Positions 30,001 through 38,600 of a DNA stretch of 64,000 nt are shown in pieces (the stretch's first letter is position 1; every line of letters starts with the position of its first letter). The translations under genes were made by a program, and so were the position numbers. The stretch spans positions 91,132 through 155,131 of the forward strand of contig CAXXOK010000009.1 in the NCBI GenBank assembly GCA_963664595.2, written 5' to 3'. This stretch comes from CAXXOK01 sp963664595. GTDB taxonomy: Bacteria; Bacillota; Clostridia; Christensenellales; Aristaeellaceae. The notes under the pieces were generated by a model. That model was not told where the DNA came from. It worked only from the letters and a program-made list of their open reading frames with translations, and ran no database searches.

Positions 30001-30224
30001 AAGAGAGTATGACAAAGCGGGCAAATATCATAGGGTACTTTTTTCTATACCAGTTACTGATGAACTATAAAGGCATGAAAAAACATTCAATTTTCGATCT
30101 GACTTGTGCAATTGTGTTTGCACTTCACGTATCGCCGATCAGCAGCGGTTGGGTATATACGCTGGAAGAGGCGGAAAAGGGAATCGAAGTGGATTTGATC
30201 GGGGCGCTCGAAAGATTTAAATAG
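26946..30224 (+). CDS. Metallophosphoesterase/HSP90-ATPase protein, main fragment
   Basis: 1092 codons in frame; homology to the upstream fragment resumes near 27000 (PKYYVGEHYSFF). Order: phosphoesterase end with MLHHHFYI and ILHGHKHYS; a helical middle (about 190-470) with no recognised family; an HSP90-like GHKL ATPase (about 470-860) with N-box ELIQNAIDA near 496, ITDNGSGMD near 534 and QFGIGFLSCF near 571; a run of Met-Asp, Met-Ala and Arg-Ala dipeptides (900-1007); and a short helical tail. The gene stands alone and is AT-rich, so it was probably acquired. A nucleotide-regulated nuclease or phosphatase in host defence is a plausible inference only. Confidence 0.8.
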   Translation: MYSPDTESFWMLSMKETRPKYYVGEHYSFFRQYEEQKVILIGFCSPYYPKGAEKPYGEIPFSEMSDILGRVKKDIPQYEEYQIIVMLHHHFYIVEERDKAEVDVSYLRNSETLFEMLQNYNVCAILHGHKHYSKNKRINISTDIESKDRLVTVLGCGATAKTKGLNNNSINFIEVYYISDLFNLEYKEYELQSSVFKQVKALKLPKSSRNTKVISLLKEIEEHPDLFRRYQELREMDNNLYPGLDQAVDDALCTLPDTAAHIQKTPDILYYLLVALHYRSNSKRRHKDNYLDEVRKFFAYTLHDGFPKSRQCDAILNVLETEDVLSLPKDYNTAKKTCETNKQKELLVYLALGIMLAEFYITIKHEAELFFNKYIAQKAGFVNEGDVIFKGIVKSTIEFSSDEERRSLCVAVKCKNAAAHKTVCLIIKEFELVLTRLEQDFAEHGFKVFYIYPEIAKQIGKTTSQVESYSFSAYIPTLLPLLAGRSIYRQPEVFARELIQNAIDAIGTRLEVDTDFSPAITISFHDQQNNPCFRITDNGSGMDKYILERYLTTAGRSFYTSSDYNYYYRPISQFGIGFLSCFMLGKHVTVETMPVPKGRYEDEKQSYFLDIPNFDGCYFIEDGQKDTIGTTITVYPQPEGDLAKEGLCFSPDEIRAYIKSNIVNVPYPIRLEEETIEELSWDKKIRLETKQYGLCFYVPLTMQADTLAVAEETIKTQYGIYFYKSDGQLFDERTETAFNCGIRIETTLPFKELDDRFATYNFYDCCLNFPPNVLKLDVSRDTLTGITNVDWNGVFKRLEQKIALYIHKKYHRCLPYIIANAVAPREVKWDRLHISYHKDRILLQYKTPDMHNKIAVVTELFQQLVKQPDQKEISLVGRVAQWLFIALERVEKNSADPKTMDMATATATARAMDMAMDMDMDMDRARAMDMDMARAMDMAIDMARAMDMDMTMTMAMDMDMARAGAVDMDMDMDMDMARAGAVDMDMDMDMDMARAGDIVMAKAKAWDTDIVKATEAYREESMTKRANIIGYFFLYQLLMNYKGMKKHSIFDLTCAIVFALHVSPISSGWVYTLEEAEKGIEVDLIGALERFK
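29643..29966 (+). repeat. In-frame hexanucleotide repeat array (about 54 units)
   Basis: 324 bp of units such as ATGGAT, ATGGCT, AGGGCT, ACGGCT and GGGGCT, coding for alternating Met/Arg/Thr/Gly and Asp/Ala. A 42-bp higher-order unit occurs twice near 29830-29930. Any gain or loss of whole units keeps the frame, so length variation would change only the spacer between the ATPase and the C-terminal tail. Confidence 0.95.
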
Positions 30225-30339
30225 GAAGGTCAACAGGGTCGTTAGGGATGCTCTATTTAAAATAACCGGAATATCGGATATACGAAAGGGATCCATTAAC
30301 GCCAGTGGAGTACAAGAGGCTTGGCATAAACAAAATCAC

Positions 30340-30360
30340 ACGGCTGTAAAACACAGCCGT
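30340..30360. terminator. Small hairpin between convergent genes
   Basis: ACGGCTGT and ACAGCCGT form an 8-bp stem. It lies between the phosphoesterase/ATPase gene and msrAB. The flanking T-runs are weak. Confidence 0.4.
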
Positions 30361-30409
30361 ATGATCCATCAATCATTCAAAAAAACACGCAACAATCCAT
30401 AATGTCCAT

Positions 30410-31363
30410 TCACTCCACCATCCCCATCAGCTCCCCATACCCTTCCTTCTCCATCTCCTCATACGGCACAAACGTAAGCGCCGCGGAGTTGATGCAGTAG
30501 CGGGTGCCGGAGGGGGATTCGGGATCGTTTTCAAACACATGGCCCAGGTGGGCGTTGCCCGCGCGGGAGCGGACCTCGGTGCGGTGCATGCCGTGGGTGT
30601 TGTCGGCAAGCTCCCGCGTCACGGCGGGATCAACGGGTTTGGCAAAGGCGGGCCAGCCGCAGCTGCTCTGGAATTTATCGGCGGAAGTAAACAGGGGCTC
30701 GCCCGTGGTAACATCCACATAAATCCCCTTGCCGCGGTGCTGCCACAGCGCGTTTTCGAACGGGGCTTCGGTGCCCGCCTGCTGGGTTATGATGTACTGC
30801 TCGGGGGTGAGCGCCTGTTTGAGCTCCGCCTGGGACGGGCGCGGGTACTTACCCGCGTCAATGCGGGTGTGCGCGGCCTTGCGAATGGCGGCGGGCGAGA
30901 TATGGCAGTAACCGGAGGGGTTTTTATCCAGATAATCCTGATGGTAGTCCTCGGCCTCGAAGAAGTTTTCCAGCGGCTTGATCTCCACATAAAACGGCTG
31001 GCGGCGTTCGCGCTCGATAGCGGCGACGGCCTCCACGGTTTTTTGGGAAGCATCGTCCGTATAGTACACGCCGGTCTGGTATTGCGTGCCGATGTCGTGG
31101 GCCTGCCGGTTTTTCTGGGTGGGATCGATCACGGAAAAATAGGCGAAGAGCAGGGTTTCCAGGCTGACCTTTTCGGGGTCGTAGGTTACGCGTACGGTTT
31201 CGCGGAAGCCGGTTGTGCCGGTGCACACGGTTTTATAATCGGGCCGCGCGTCCGGCAGGCCGTTGGCATAGCCGCTGACGGCGTCGGCAACGCCGGGGAT
31301 GGACTGCATCAGCTTTTCAAGGCCCCAAAAACAGCCGCCGGCGAGATAAATCACTTGTTTCAT
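30410..31363 (-). CDS. msrAB: Bifunctional methionine sulfoxide reductase MsrA/MsrB
   Basis: 317 residues from the ATG at 31363 (ribosome site AAGGGAG); the frame opens earlier but has no better start. The MsrA domain (1-160) has GGCFWG with the catalytic Cys and repairs the S form of methionine sulfoxide. The MsrB domain (about 175-310) has SCGWPAF, HRTEVRSRAGNAHLGHVF and RYCINSAAL with its catalytic Cys and repairs the R form. No zinc CxxC pairs are evident in MsrB. The 30-bp direct repeat that flanks the neighbouring islet lies in the RSRAGNAHL codons. Confidence 0.95.
   Translation of the reverse strand: MKQVIYLAGGCFWGLEKLMQSIPGVADAVSGYANGLPDARPDYKTVCTGTTGFRETVRVTYDPEKVSLETLLFAYFSVIDPTQKNRQAHDIGTQYQTGVYYTDDASQKTVEAVAAIERERRQPFYVEIKPLENFFEAEDYHQDYLDKNPSGYCHISPAAIRKAAHTRIDAGKYPRPSQAELKQALTPEQYIITQQAGTEAPFENALWQHRGKGIYVDVTTGEPLFTSADKFQSSCGWPAFAKPVDPAVTRELADNTHGMHRTEVRSRAGNAHLGHVFENDPESPSGTRYCINSAALTFVPYEEMEKEGYGELMGMVE
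30550..30579. repeat. 30-bp direct repeat, right copy (inside msrB)
   Basis: Identical to 26450-26479. It codes for part of the conserved RSRAGNAHL segment of MsrB. Confidence 0.8.
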
Positions 31364-31486
31364 GGCATAGTCTCCCTTATCACATGGGTTGCTCGTGCAG
31401 GAAAAGGAGGGAAAGGGGATTAATAAATCCCGATAGGAATAGTATGTCATCATTTGGCAAAACTGAAAAGGGTTTGGAAAACTTTC

Positions 31487-31516
31487 TTGTTTCGCTTTCC
31501 CCCGGTATGCTATACT
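31487..31516 (+). promoter_or_regulatory. Probable promoter of the lipase-like gene
   Basis: TTGTTT, an 18-base spacer, then TATACT. A second -10-like TATAAT lies at 31527-31532. The start codon is at 31557. Confidence 0.45.
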
Positions 31517-31556
31517 GGACACAGTTTATAATACGACACCGACCGCGGGGGAGAGC

Positions 31557-33143
31557 ATGAGCCAGGAGATACAACCGGGACAGGGCTACGCGGCGCTGGG
31601 CAAGCTGACGGGCGCGGCGCTGGATGATACGGACAGCCTGTTTTTGCCCTATCAGGCCGATGCGTTCGGCACGCTGCGCCGGGGGCTGGGGCTTGCGGGG
31701 CTGAAGCTGTCGTTTGAGCTGGCGCGCATGGCCTACACGCTGGATGTGGAGCCGTGGATGCGTGCGGGCTGGACGGATTTTTCCATCCAGGTGGACAACC
31801 AGCTGACCACCGATATGACCTCGCGGGAGGACGAGAGCTTTGCCGAGCGAAGGCTGTCCATGCTTGGCAGCCTGAAGCTGACGCGCGCACGCCGGGCGCT
31901 GAAGGAAAACAACCCGCTGGCCCGCGTCACCGGCGCGCTGCGCCAGCGTGAGGAAAGCGACACCCTGAAGGCCGTGGTGATGATCCATCCGGCCGCAGAG
32001 GGCCGCTATATCGTCGCCATCGGCTTTATGGGCACAGGCGCCCGGTTTTACGACTGGTTTTCCAACTTGCGCCTGAGCACGGAGGAAGGCTTTCACAAGG
32101 GCTTCTATCAGCTGACGGAAGCGTTTTTAAAAAACGAAACGGAGATCCTGTTCCCCGACACGGCGGAGGCGATGGGGCTGAAAAGCCTCACCCTGGCCGA
32201 TATCCTGGCGGAGATGCGGCAGGCGGACAGCCGCTTTTCCCTGTGGATGGCGGGGCACAGCCAGGGCGCGGCGGTGATGCAGGTGTACTGCGACCGCCTG
32301 CTGCGCGATAAGCGGATACCGCCGGAGCGGATAATCGGCTGCGGGCTTGCGTCGCCCACCGTCGCGGCGGACGGCAGCATCCCGGATACGCCCGCCTATC
32401 CCCTCTACCATGTGCTCAACAGCGACGATCTGGTGCCGCGCATGGGGTCGCTCAAGCATTTCGGCCTGTGCCTGCAATACACGCCGGATGAAAAATTCCG
32501 CGAGACCGCCTATGGCTGGAGCCGGGAGCCGGACGCCTGCCGCGCCCGGCGGGATGCGCGCCGCATGACCTTTTACATCACCGACACGCCTTCGTTTCTG
32601 GCCGCCTTTTCGGCGCTGCTGGACGTGATCTGCGAGGAAAACACCGACGACGCCATTTTTGGCGTTTCGGAGGGGTTGCTGTCCTTCGGGCCGCTGGACA
32701 AGGTGTTTTCCTTCGCGGGTAAAAAGGCCAAGGCCACGCTCCACAGCATGATCGCCTACATGCACAAATCCTACCATGAGATCACCGGCGCGCCGCTGAG
32801 CGAAAATGTGACGGACTTCCTCAAGGAAAACTGCCGTCCCATTGTGCGGGCGACGCCGCTGAAGCGGCTGCTGGGAGAGCTGTTCGATTGCCTGTATCCG
32901 CCCCATAGCCTGTACAATAACACCGAAAACGGCTCGTACTGGCACATCGTGACCGATCAGGCGACCCGGCTGCGCCCCTTCACCTGGCGGGACGATCCCG
33001 GCGGCCTGCCCTACCGCCGCTACGCCCGCGGATATTTTGCGCTGTACGGCCAGCCGCGCAGGCAGCCGAACGCGCGGAGGACTGCCGGCCGCAAGCGCAC
33101 CCGCACCCGGCCCCGCCGCCGGGCGATACAGAAGCTGAGGTAA
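31557..33143 (+). CDS. Class-3-lipase-like alpha/beta hydrolase
   Basis: 528 residues. The nucleophile elbow GHSQG is near residue 235 (MAGHSQGAAVMQVYCDRL), preceded by the oxyanion-type segment VAIGFMGTG and followed by VLNSDDLVPRMG, which supplies the expected Asp. This is the Lipase_3 layout. No signal peptide is seen. The last 40 residues are very basic (RRTAGRKRTRTRPRRR), which may bind a membrane or nucleic acid. The substrate is unknown. The GAGAGC ribosome site precedes the ATG directly. Confidence 0.75.
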   Translation: MSQEIQPGQGYAALGKLTGAALDDTDSLFLPYQADAFGTLRRGLGLAGLKLSFELARMAYTLDVEPWMRAGWTDFSIQVDNQLTTDMTSREDESFAERRLSMLGSLKLTRARRALKENNPLARVTGALRQREESDTLKAVVMIHPAAEGRYIVAIGFMGTGARFYDWFSNLRLSTEEGFHKGFYQLTEAFLKNETEILFPDTAEAMGLKSLTLADILAEMRQADSRFSLWMAGHSQGAAVMQVYCDRLLRDKRIPPERIIGCGLASPTVAADGSIPDTPAYPLYHVLNSDDLVPRMGSLKHFGLCLQYTPDEKFRETAYGWSREPDACRARRDARRMTFYITDTPSFLAAFSALLDVICEENTDDAIFGVSEGLLSFGPLDKVFSFAGKKAKATLHSMIAYMHKSYHEITGAPLSENVTDFLKENCRPIVRATPLKRLLGELFDCLYPPHSLYNNTENGSYWHIVTDQATRLRPFTWRDDPGGLPYRRYARGYFALYGQPRRQPNARRTAGRKRTRTRPRRRAIQKLR

Positions 33144-33185
33144 TGAGAGCCTGATTCTGGAACGGCAGAGTATAGTAGGATCACA

Positions 33186-33224
33186 ACAAGCCCGGCCGCA
33201 CAGCAATGATGCGGCCGGGCTTGT
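33186..33224. terminator. Terminator-like hairpin, left of R1 copy 3
   Basis: ACAAGCCCGGCCGCA pairs perfectly with TGCGGCCGGGCTTGT. A near copy (33413-33447) lies on the other side of the R1 element. Confidence 0.6.
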
Positions 33225-33226
33225 CC

Positions 33227-33412
33227 GGCTGTCAAAAAAGAAGGGTCCAGGGCTGAAAGTCCTGGTCAGGGTGCAGGGGTGAAACCCATGCCGGGGATTG
33301 GGGTGGAACCCCAAAGGCTTGCGTTACAACAAAGGGGTAAGCAAGCGAACAGCGCCCAAGGCGCTATGAAGTGAGCGGCGATAACGACCCGAACAGGTTC
33401 TTTGACAGGCTG
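33227..33412. repeat. R1 repeat element, copy 3 (inverted)
   Basis: It is the reverse complement of the other copies: it begins GGCTGTCAAAAAAG, includes CCAGGGCTGAAAGTCCTGG, and ends TTCTTTGACAGGCTG. With its two flanking hairpins it fills the gap between the lipase-like and HEAT-repeat genes; 33450-33596 shows nothing further. Confidence 0.85.
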
Positions 33413-33447
33413 AAGCGCGGCCGCACAGCAATGATGCGGCCGCGCTT
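33413..33447. terminator. Terminator-like hairpin, right of R1 copy 3
   Basis: AAGCGCGGCCGCA pairs with TGCGGCCGCGCTT; the loop CAGCAATGA matches that of the hairpin at 33186-33224. Confidence 0.6.
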
Positions 33448-33596
33448 GTTTGATTTGCGTCAGGAAATGCCGGAGCCCGGCGCTGCTTTTTGTATTTTAT
33501 TCAACACGGTTCCGCCGCACCGTTGCAAAACCGTTCTGCGGAAAGACGGCGGTTCATCATTGTAAAACATCAGGGGTACGGCGGATGCCGTGTGCG

Positions 33597-35348
33597 TCAG
33601 CCGGAATGGCCATCCCCCGCCTCGCCCGTGTCAATCCCCGCATACAGCGCCGCGATTTTTTCCCGTACACCGCCGTCCAGCACCCCGTCGTCGGGATAGA
33701 GAACGTCCAGCCGGAGCAGGGCCTTGGCTGCGCGCCTGCGGTCGCGCTCCGGGCCGCGGGAAAGCCGGGCCTTCAGCGCGGCGGCGGACTGGGGCAGGCC
33801 CATCTGGTAGAGCCGGATGAAATCGTTGGCGTTGCCCCGGAGCACATCCGCCCACTGCGGGCGGCCCAGGTGCGCAAGCGCTTTGCCCAGCGCCGCGCGC
33901 AGCCGGTCGTTATCGTTGCACATCAGCGTTTCCAGCGCCCCCGCGATGCGCTCATCGCCCGATTCCAGCAGCAGTATGGCCCCGGTCAGCGTGTGGGCGT
34001 GGGCGGGGTTGGTCTGGGCGATCAGGGTGAGCAGCAGCTCCGTGCCGCGGGGGTGGTGCAGCTTCATCAGCGTTTCGGCCAGCAGCGGATCCGGGCGGAG
34101 GACGCCGCTGTCCAGCAGGGCGGCCAGGTGTTCCGCCGCGCCGGGATCGCCGATGGAAACCAGCGCCGACAGGATCGGCGCCTCGTTTTCGAGGATGCGG
34201 AGGCTCAGTTTCTGCGCCAGCGGCTTCACCGCGCGGGGATCGCCCAGCACGGCAAGCGCCTCGGCAATGCTGCGCACATGCATCGTCTCGGTCAGCGCGC
34301 GCAGCAGGATATCCGGCACACGGGGATCGCCGGATTCCGCCAGGCGGAGATAATCGTCCGCGTCGCCCCGGATCAGCGGCGCGAGCCGCGTTTCGCCAAG
34401 CGCCGCCAGCGCGTCCGCCGCGGCAAGGCGCAGGGTTTCGTAGCCGTACCCCAGCAGGCTGATGAGCGCCGGTATGGCGCGGGGGCTGCCGATGGCCTTG
34501 AGCGCCTCTGTGGCAGCCAGAATTTCGCTGTACCGGCGTCGGTTGAGGATTTCCGAAAGCGGCTCTACGGCCTCGTCCGCCTTCAGCCGCCCCAGCGCAC
34601 GGATGGTTGCCAGCCGCAGCGGCTCTTCGTTGCTGGTTTGCAAAAGGCTGATCAGCGGCTGCACGGCGCGGGCGTCGCCGGTGGCGGCCAGGGCTTCCAC
34701 GGCGGCGATGGCAATGCCGCTTTCGGGGCTGTCCAGCGCGCGGATCAGCGCGGGCACGGCGCGGGGGTCTTTCAGGCGGCGGAGCGCGCGCACCGCGTGG
34801 TAGCGCACGGGGTAGTGGTAATCGGTCAGGGCCTTGACCAGGGGCTGTGTGCAGCGCGCGTCGCCAAAGGCGCACAGCGCCTCGGCCGCATAGGCGCGGA
34901 TGGATTTATTGGTGCTATTCAGCGCGCCGGTCAGGCGGGGTACGTTTTGCCGCGCTTTCCACATCACCAGCCTGCGGGCCTGGCCGGGCGGGATATTTCC
35001 TTCCCGCCCTGAGGGGCGATTGCGCTTTTTCCGCGCTGTGCCCAGCAGCAAAAGCAGGAACAGAATCCATAAAAGGGTGAGCGCCGCGAGCGCCGTTACG
35101 GTGATCATCACCCAGTAGGCGGTCGCTTTGCGCAGCATAAAAATGGATGCCGCCGCCAGTACGAACAGCAGGGGAAAGGAGCGGTCGGTGGCTGTGACCT
35201 CGATCAGCGCCAGCACAAACACGGCGGCCACAAACAGCAGCCGGGCGGAGGCACTGCGCAAAAACCACAGGATTATAGGATTATGTGCCACAAAAGGCGT
35301 TTGCAGGATACGCTGAAAGGAGGAAACAACGGCAACGATCCATTCCAT
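33597..35348 (-). CDS. Membrane protein with HEAT repeats
   Basis: 583 residues from the ATG at 35348 (GAGG 9 bases upstream). The first about 110 residues hold three or four membrane segments (NPIILWFLRSASARLLFVAAV, FPLLFVLAAASIFML, VMITVTALAALTLLWILFLL). A basic linker is followed by about 14 HEAT-type repeats of about 31 residues with the pattern DPRAVPALIRAL and GDARAVQPLISLL. Such solenoids bind proteins. The partner is unknown and the gene stands alone between R1 and the propeller gene. Confidence 0.85.
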   Translation of the reverse strand: MEWIVAVVSSFQRILQTPFVAHNPIILWFLRSASARLLFVAAVFVLALIEVTATDRSFPLLFVLAAASIFMLRKATAYWVMITVTALAALTLLWILFLLLLLGTARKKRNRPSGREGNIPPGQARRLVMWKARQNVPRLTGALNSTNKSIRAYAAEALCAFGDARCTQPLVKALTDYHYPVRYHAVRALRRLKDPRAVPALIRALDSPESGIAIAAVEALAATGDARAVQPLISLLQTSNEEPLRLATIRALGRLKADEAVEPLSEILNRRRYSEILAATEALKAIGSPRAIPALISLLGYGYETLRLAAADALAALGETRLAPLIRGDADDYLRLAESGDPRVPDILLRALTETMHVRSIAEALAVLGDPRAVKPLAQKLSLRILENEAPILSALVSIGDPGAAEHLAALLDSGVLRPDPLLAETLMKLHHPRGTELLLTLIAQTNPAHAHTLTGAILLLESGDERIAGALETLMCNDNDRLRAALGKALAHLGRPQWADVLRGNANDFIRLYQMGLPQSAAALKARLSRGPERDRRRAAKALLRLDVLYPDDGVLDGGVREKIAALYAGIDTGEAGDGHSG

Positions 35349-35518
35349 AAGCACGCCCTCGCTTTGCTGTATCTCGGCTGCTATCGGTAACGGGGCTGCT
35401 GTCAAAAGCCGGGTTTTCACCAATGCCGGTCCGAATGGAACTGGGTATCATTTTAGCAGAGGGACCGTGCGGTGTCAAAAGCCGCCTGCGCGGCGGCGGC
35501 GCGCAGGGATGCGGGGGG

Positions 35519-35547
35519 TTGTGATGTGCGCCGTTTCTTGGTATAAT
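35519..35547 (+). promoter_or_regulatory. Sigma-A-type promoter of the propeller-plsX operon
   Basis: TTGTGA, a 17-base spacer, then TATAAT, 55 bp before the propeller gene. It may also serve plsX, which starts 7 bp after that gene. Confidence 0.7.
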
Positions 35548-35601
35548 GAGCATTGGCATATATTCACATCAATGAACAACAGCATGGGTCATAAGGAGTG
35601 C

Positions 35602-38600
35602 ATGACTTTGAGCGATAACCGTTACAATGATCCCACCAGGCCGAATCGAGACAATAAACCCAAGGATTCCTGGGATCAGGATCCGTTTGCGCCCTATGAT
35701 GACCCGTTCATCAACCCGGAGGGCACGGGCGCGCCGCTTACGGAAAGCAGCTTCGGCCGGAATATAACGCCGGACGATAACCCCTACCGGCCGCCGGTTA
35801 TGCAAACACCGTCCGCGCCGGCCGGCCGCCAGCGGCCTGCCTCCTTCACGGCGACCCCTGTGGAGCGGCCCGCCTATGCCGCGCCCCAGCAGGTGAGCAA
35901 GCACACCACCCCCGCCCGCCCCGCGGATACGGAAACCGCCGCGCCCAGGCGCGGAGGGCGCGTAGCCCGCTACCATGATGTGGACGCGGCCCCGGCACCC
36001 AAGGCCCAGCCCGCCGGTCAGCCCGTGGCGCCGCCCATCGCGCAGCCTGCCATCCCGGCTACGGACTGGCCCGAGGAAACCCGCCAGGTGCCCCGCCAGG
36101 CGGATCCGAAGGACCGCTTTTCCGGCGCCCGCACGGTTATGCCGCAGGACAGGATGGAAGGCCGTCCCGTATCGGCCCGCGACCCCTACCGCCCGCCCGT
36201 GCGCAACAATGTTGAAAACCCGCCCAGGCAAAGGCCGAAGCAGGCCCCGCAAGCCCCGCAGGCGCGCCCAAGACCTGTGCCCCCCGCCCGCATGCAGGAT
36301 CCCGCATACGGCGGCGGATGGCAGCAGCCCCCCGCCCAGCCCCCCATGGATCCCTATGGCGATCAGACTCCGCCCCGCAGAGGCGGCCGCGGATTGCTGA
36401 TTTTGCTGATCGTGCTGATCGTGCTCGGCGGCGCGTTTGCCGCCGTGTGGCTGCCCGACTGGAGCACCGCCGAAGGCGGCATCGGCAAAACGGTCGGCTC
36501 GCTGCAAACGTCGCTTAAAAACCTGTTCGCCCCGGAAGAGATCGTGATCCGCGACTTCTCCGTTCAGCCGGATTCCGGCACCGCGCCGGTGGAGCTTTCG
36601 TTTGTCATCTATGCTTCCACCGCTACGGAAACCCTGCGCATCGTTGATGACCAGGGCCTCGCCGTGCTGGAAAAAACGCTTTCCGATCAGGACCGCCTGC
36701 TGGGAACCGTAACTAAAAATTCCGACGGCAATAATATATGGAAACTGCGACAAACCTTTGAAACCGCGTACACCGGCAACCTCACCGCGCAGGTGATGGG
36801 CAAGGACGGCGAGTGGGATACGCTAAACGGCCTGTCCCAGGCGGTGAAGATTGAACCGCCCATGGTGTTCGATCCGCCCATTCAGGGTTTCCTGTGCTCC
36901 ACCGTGTCCGACGAGGTTCCCGTGACGGTCAGCTTTTCGATCGTGTCCAGCCTGGATGTATCGGCCGTGCGCGTTGTGAACGATTATGGCGATGAAATTG
37001 CCAGACTCACGGTTAACGACGCGGGCGTCAACATGACCGAGACCGATGAAAACCGCGTCTGGACGCTGCAGGGCACCATTGAGGAAGCCTACTCCGGCTC
37101 GCTGTACGTGGGCTATGAGCAGATCGTGGGCGAGGGCTACACGCAGTCCGATTACCGGGAAACAGTGGAGTATACGCCCGCTTCCATACCGGAAACCACC
37201 GATGTACCGGCCGCTACGCCCGCCCCCACCGCCACGCCGCAGCCCACCGAAGCGCCGACCCCTGAGCCGACGCCCACCGTGGAGCCTGATCCTACGCCTA
37301 CGCCCAGCCCCACGCTGATGCCCCAGCTTTCCGCACAGGCGGACGACAGCGAGGATGCCGGCATCGTAGCCGTAAGCACCACCCTGTATGAAGGCACCTC
37401 CAAGATTGATACCTACAGCCGCGCCGAGCTGATCAATATGCTGGATTCCACGAAGTACGCCATCTGGGATCAGTCGGGCATCCTCACCTTCCGCGGCGGC
37501 CCCCTGCGCCAAAACGCGGCCTTCGGCACCGTAGAGGTTAAATCCGGCTCGATGAGCGAGCTGTGGAAGGTGCCCATGGACGGCACCAACAAGATGAACG
37601 GCGTCAGCCTGACGGGCGTCAGCTGGCCGGGCCAGGCGGCCATTGTGAAATGGCCCACCGAGGTACGGCAGATGCTGGATATCTATACTGAAATGAAAAC
37701 CAAGACCGCGCTCAAGGAAGTCATCGTCGGCGCGCAGAACGGCAAGCTGTATTTCCTGGATCTCACCACGGGCGAATACACCCGCGATCCCATCGAAATC
37801 AAGTGGCCGTCCAACGGCGCGGTGTCCGTGTATACCGACGGTTCTCCCATCGTGTCCTTCGGGCAGTTCTACTCCATCAAGGCCGACAAAACGCAGATCG
37901 ACAACGGCCTGCATCTCTTCAGCCTGATCAGCAACAAGGAGCTGACCCTGATCGACGGGCGTGATAAGCCCAAGCAGACCAATTATTCCGGCTTCTCCGG
38001 CGCGCCGTTGTTTGACAAAAATACCGGCGCCATGGTCGTGGGCGGGCAGAACGGCGTGCTCTATCTGGCCGATTTTGAAACCGACTTCGATTATATCGTG
38101 GGCACGCTGGATACGACGCTGAAATACCACCGCTACCTGTGGACCGCCACAAGCCAGGCCGCCAAGGAAACCCGAATCGACGGTTCTGTGGCCATGTACG
38201 GGCCGTACGCCTACTTTGGCGACAGCAAGGGCGTTGTGCAGTGCGTGGACGTGAACACGCTGGAAAACGTGTGGGCCGTGCGTACCGGCGACGCGATTGA
38301 AGGCACGCCCGCGCTGGATATGAGCGCCGAGGGCGATGAAGTGGCCCTGTACGTAGGCACCACCATTCAAAACGGCGGCCGCGAAGGCACCGCCTCGTTC
38401 TTCCGCTATGACGCACTCTCCGGCAGGCAGAGCTGGGAATTTGAGGTGCCCGACCTCGCCTATACCACGTCCGATCCGGTGGGCATTTACGCAAGCCCCG
38501 TCGTAGGCCAGAACAAGGCGGACGGGCTGGTGTTCTTCACCGCCTCCAACGGTTCCGCCGGTTCCATCCTCTACGCGCTCAACAAGGCGGACGGCAGCGT

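Noticed and set aside
29552..30031. Antisense frame of alternating Ile-Ser and Ala across the hexanucleotide array
   Set aside because: A product of the repeat itself; the sense strand continues a real domain architecture.
36823..38370. 515-codon antisense frame inside the propeller gene
   Set aside because: Shadow of a well-supported gene; no ribosome site or domain.
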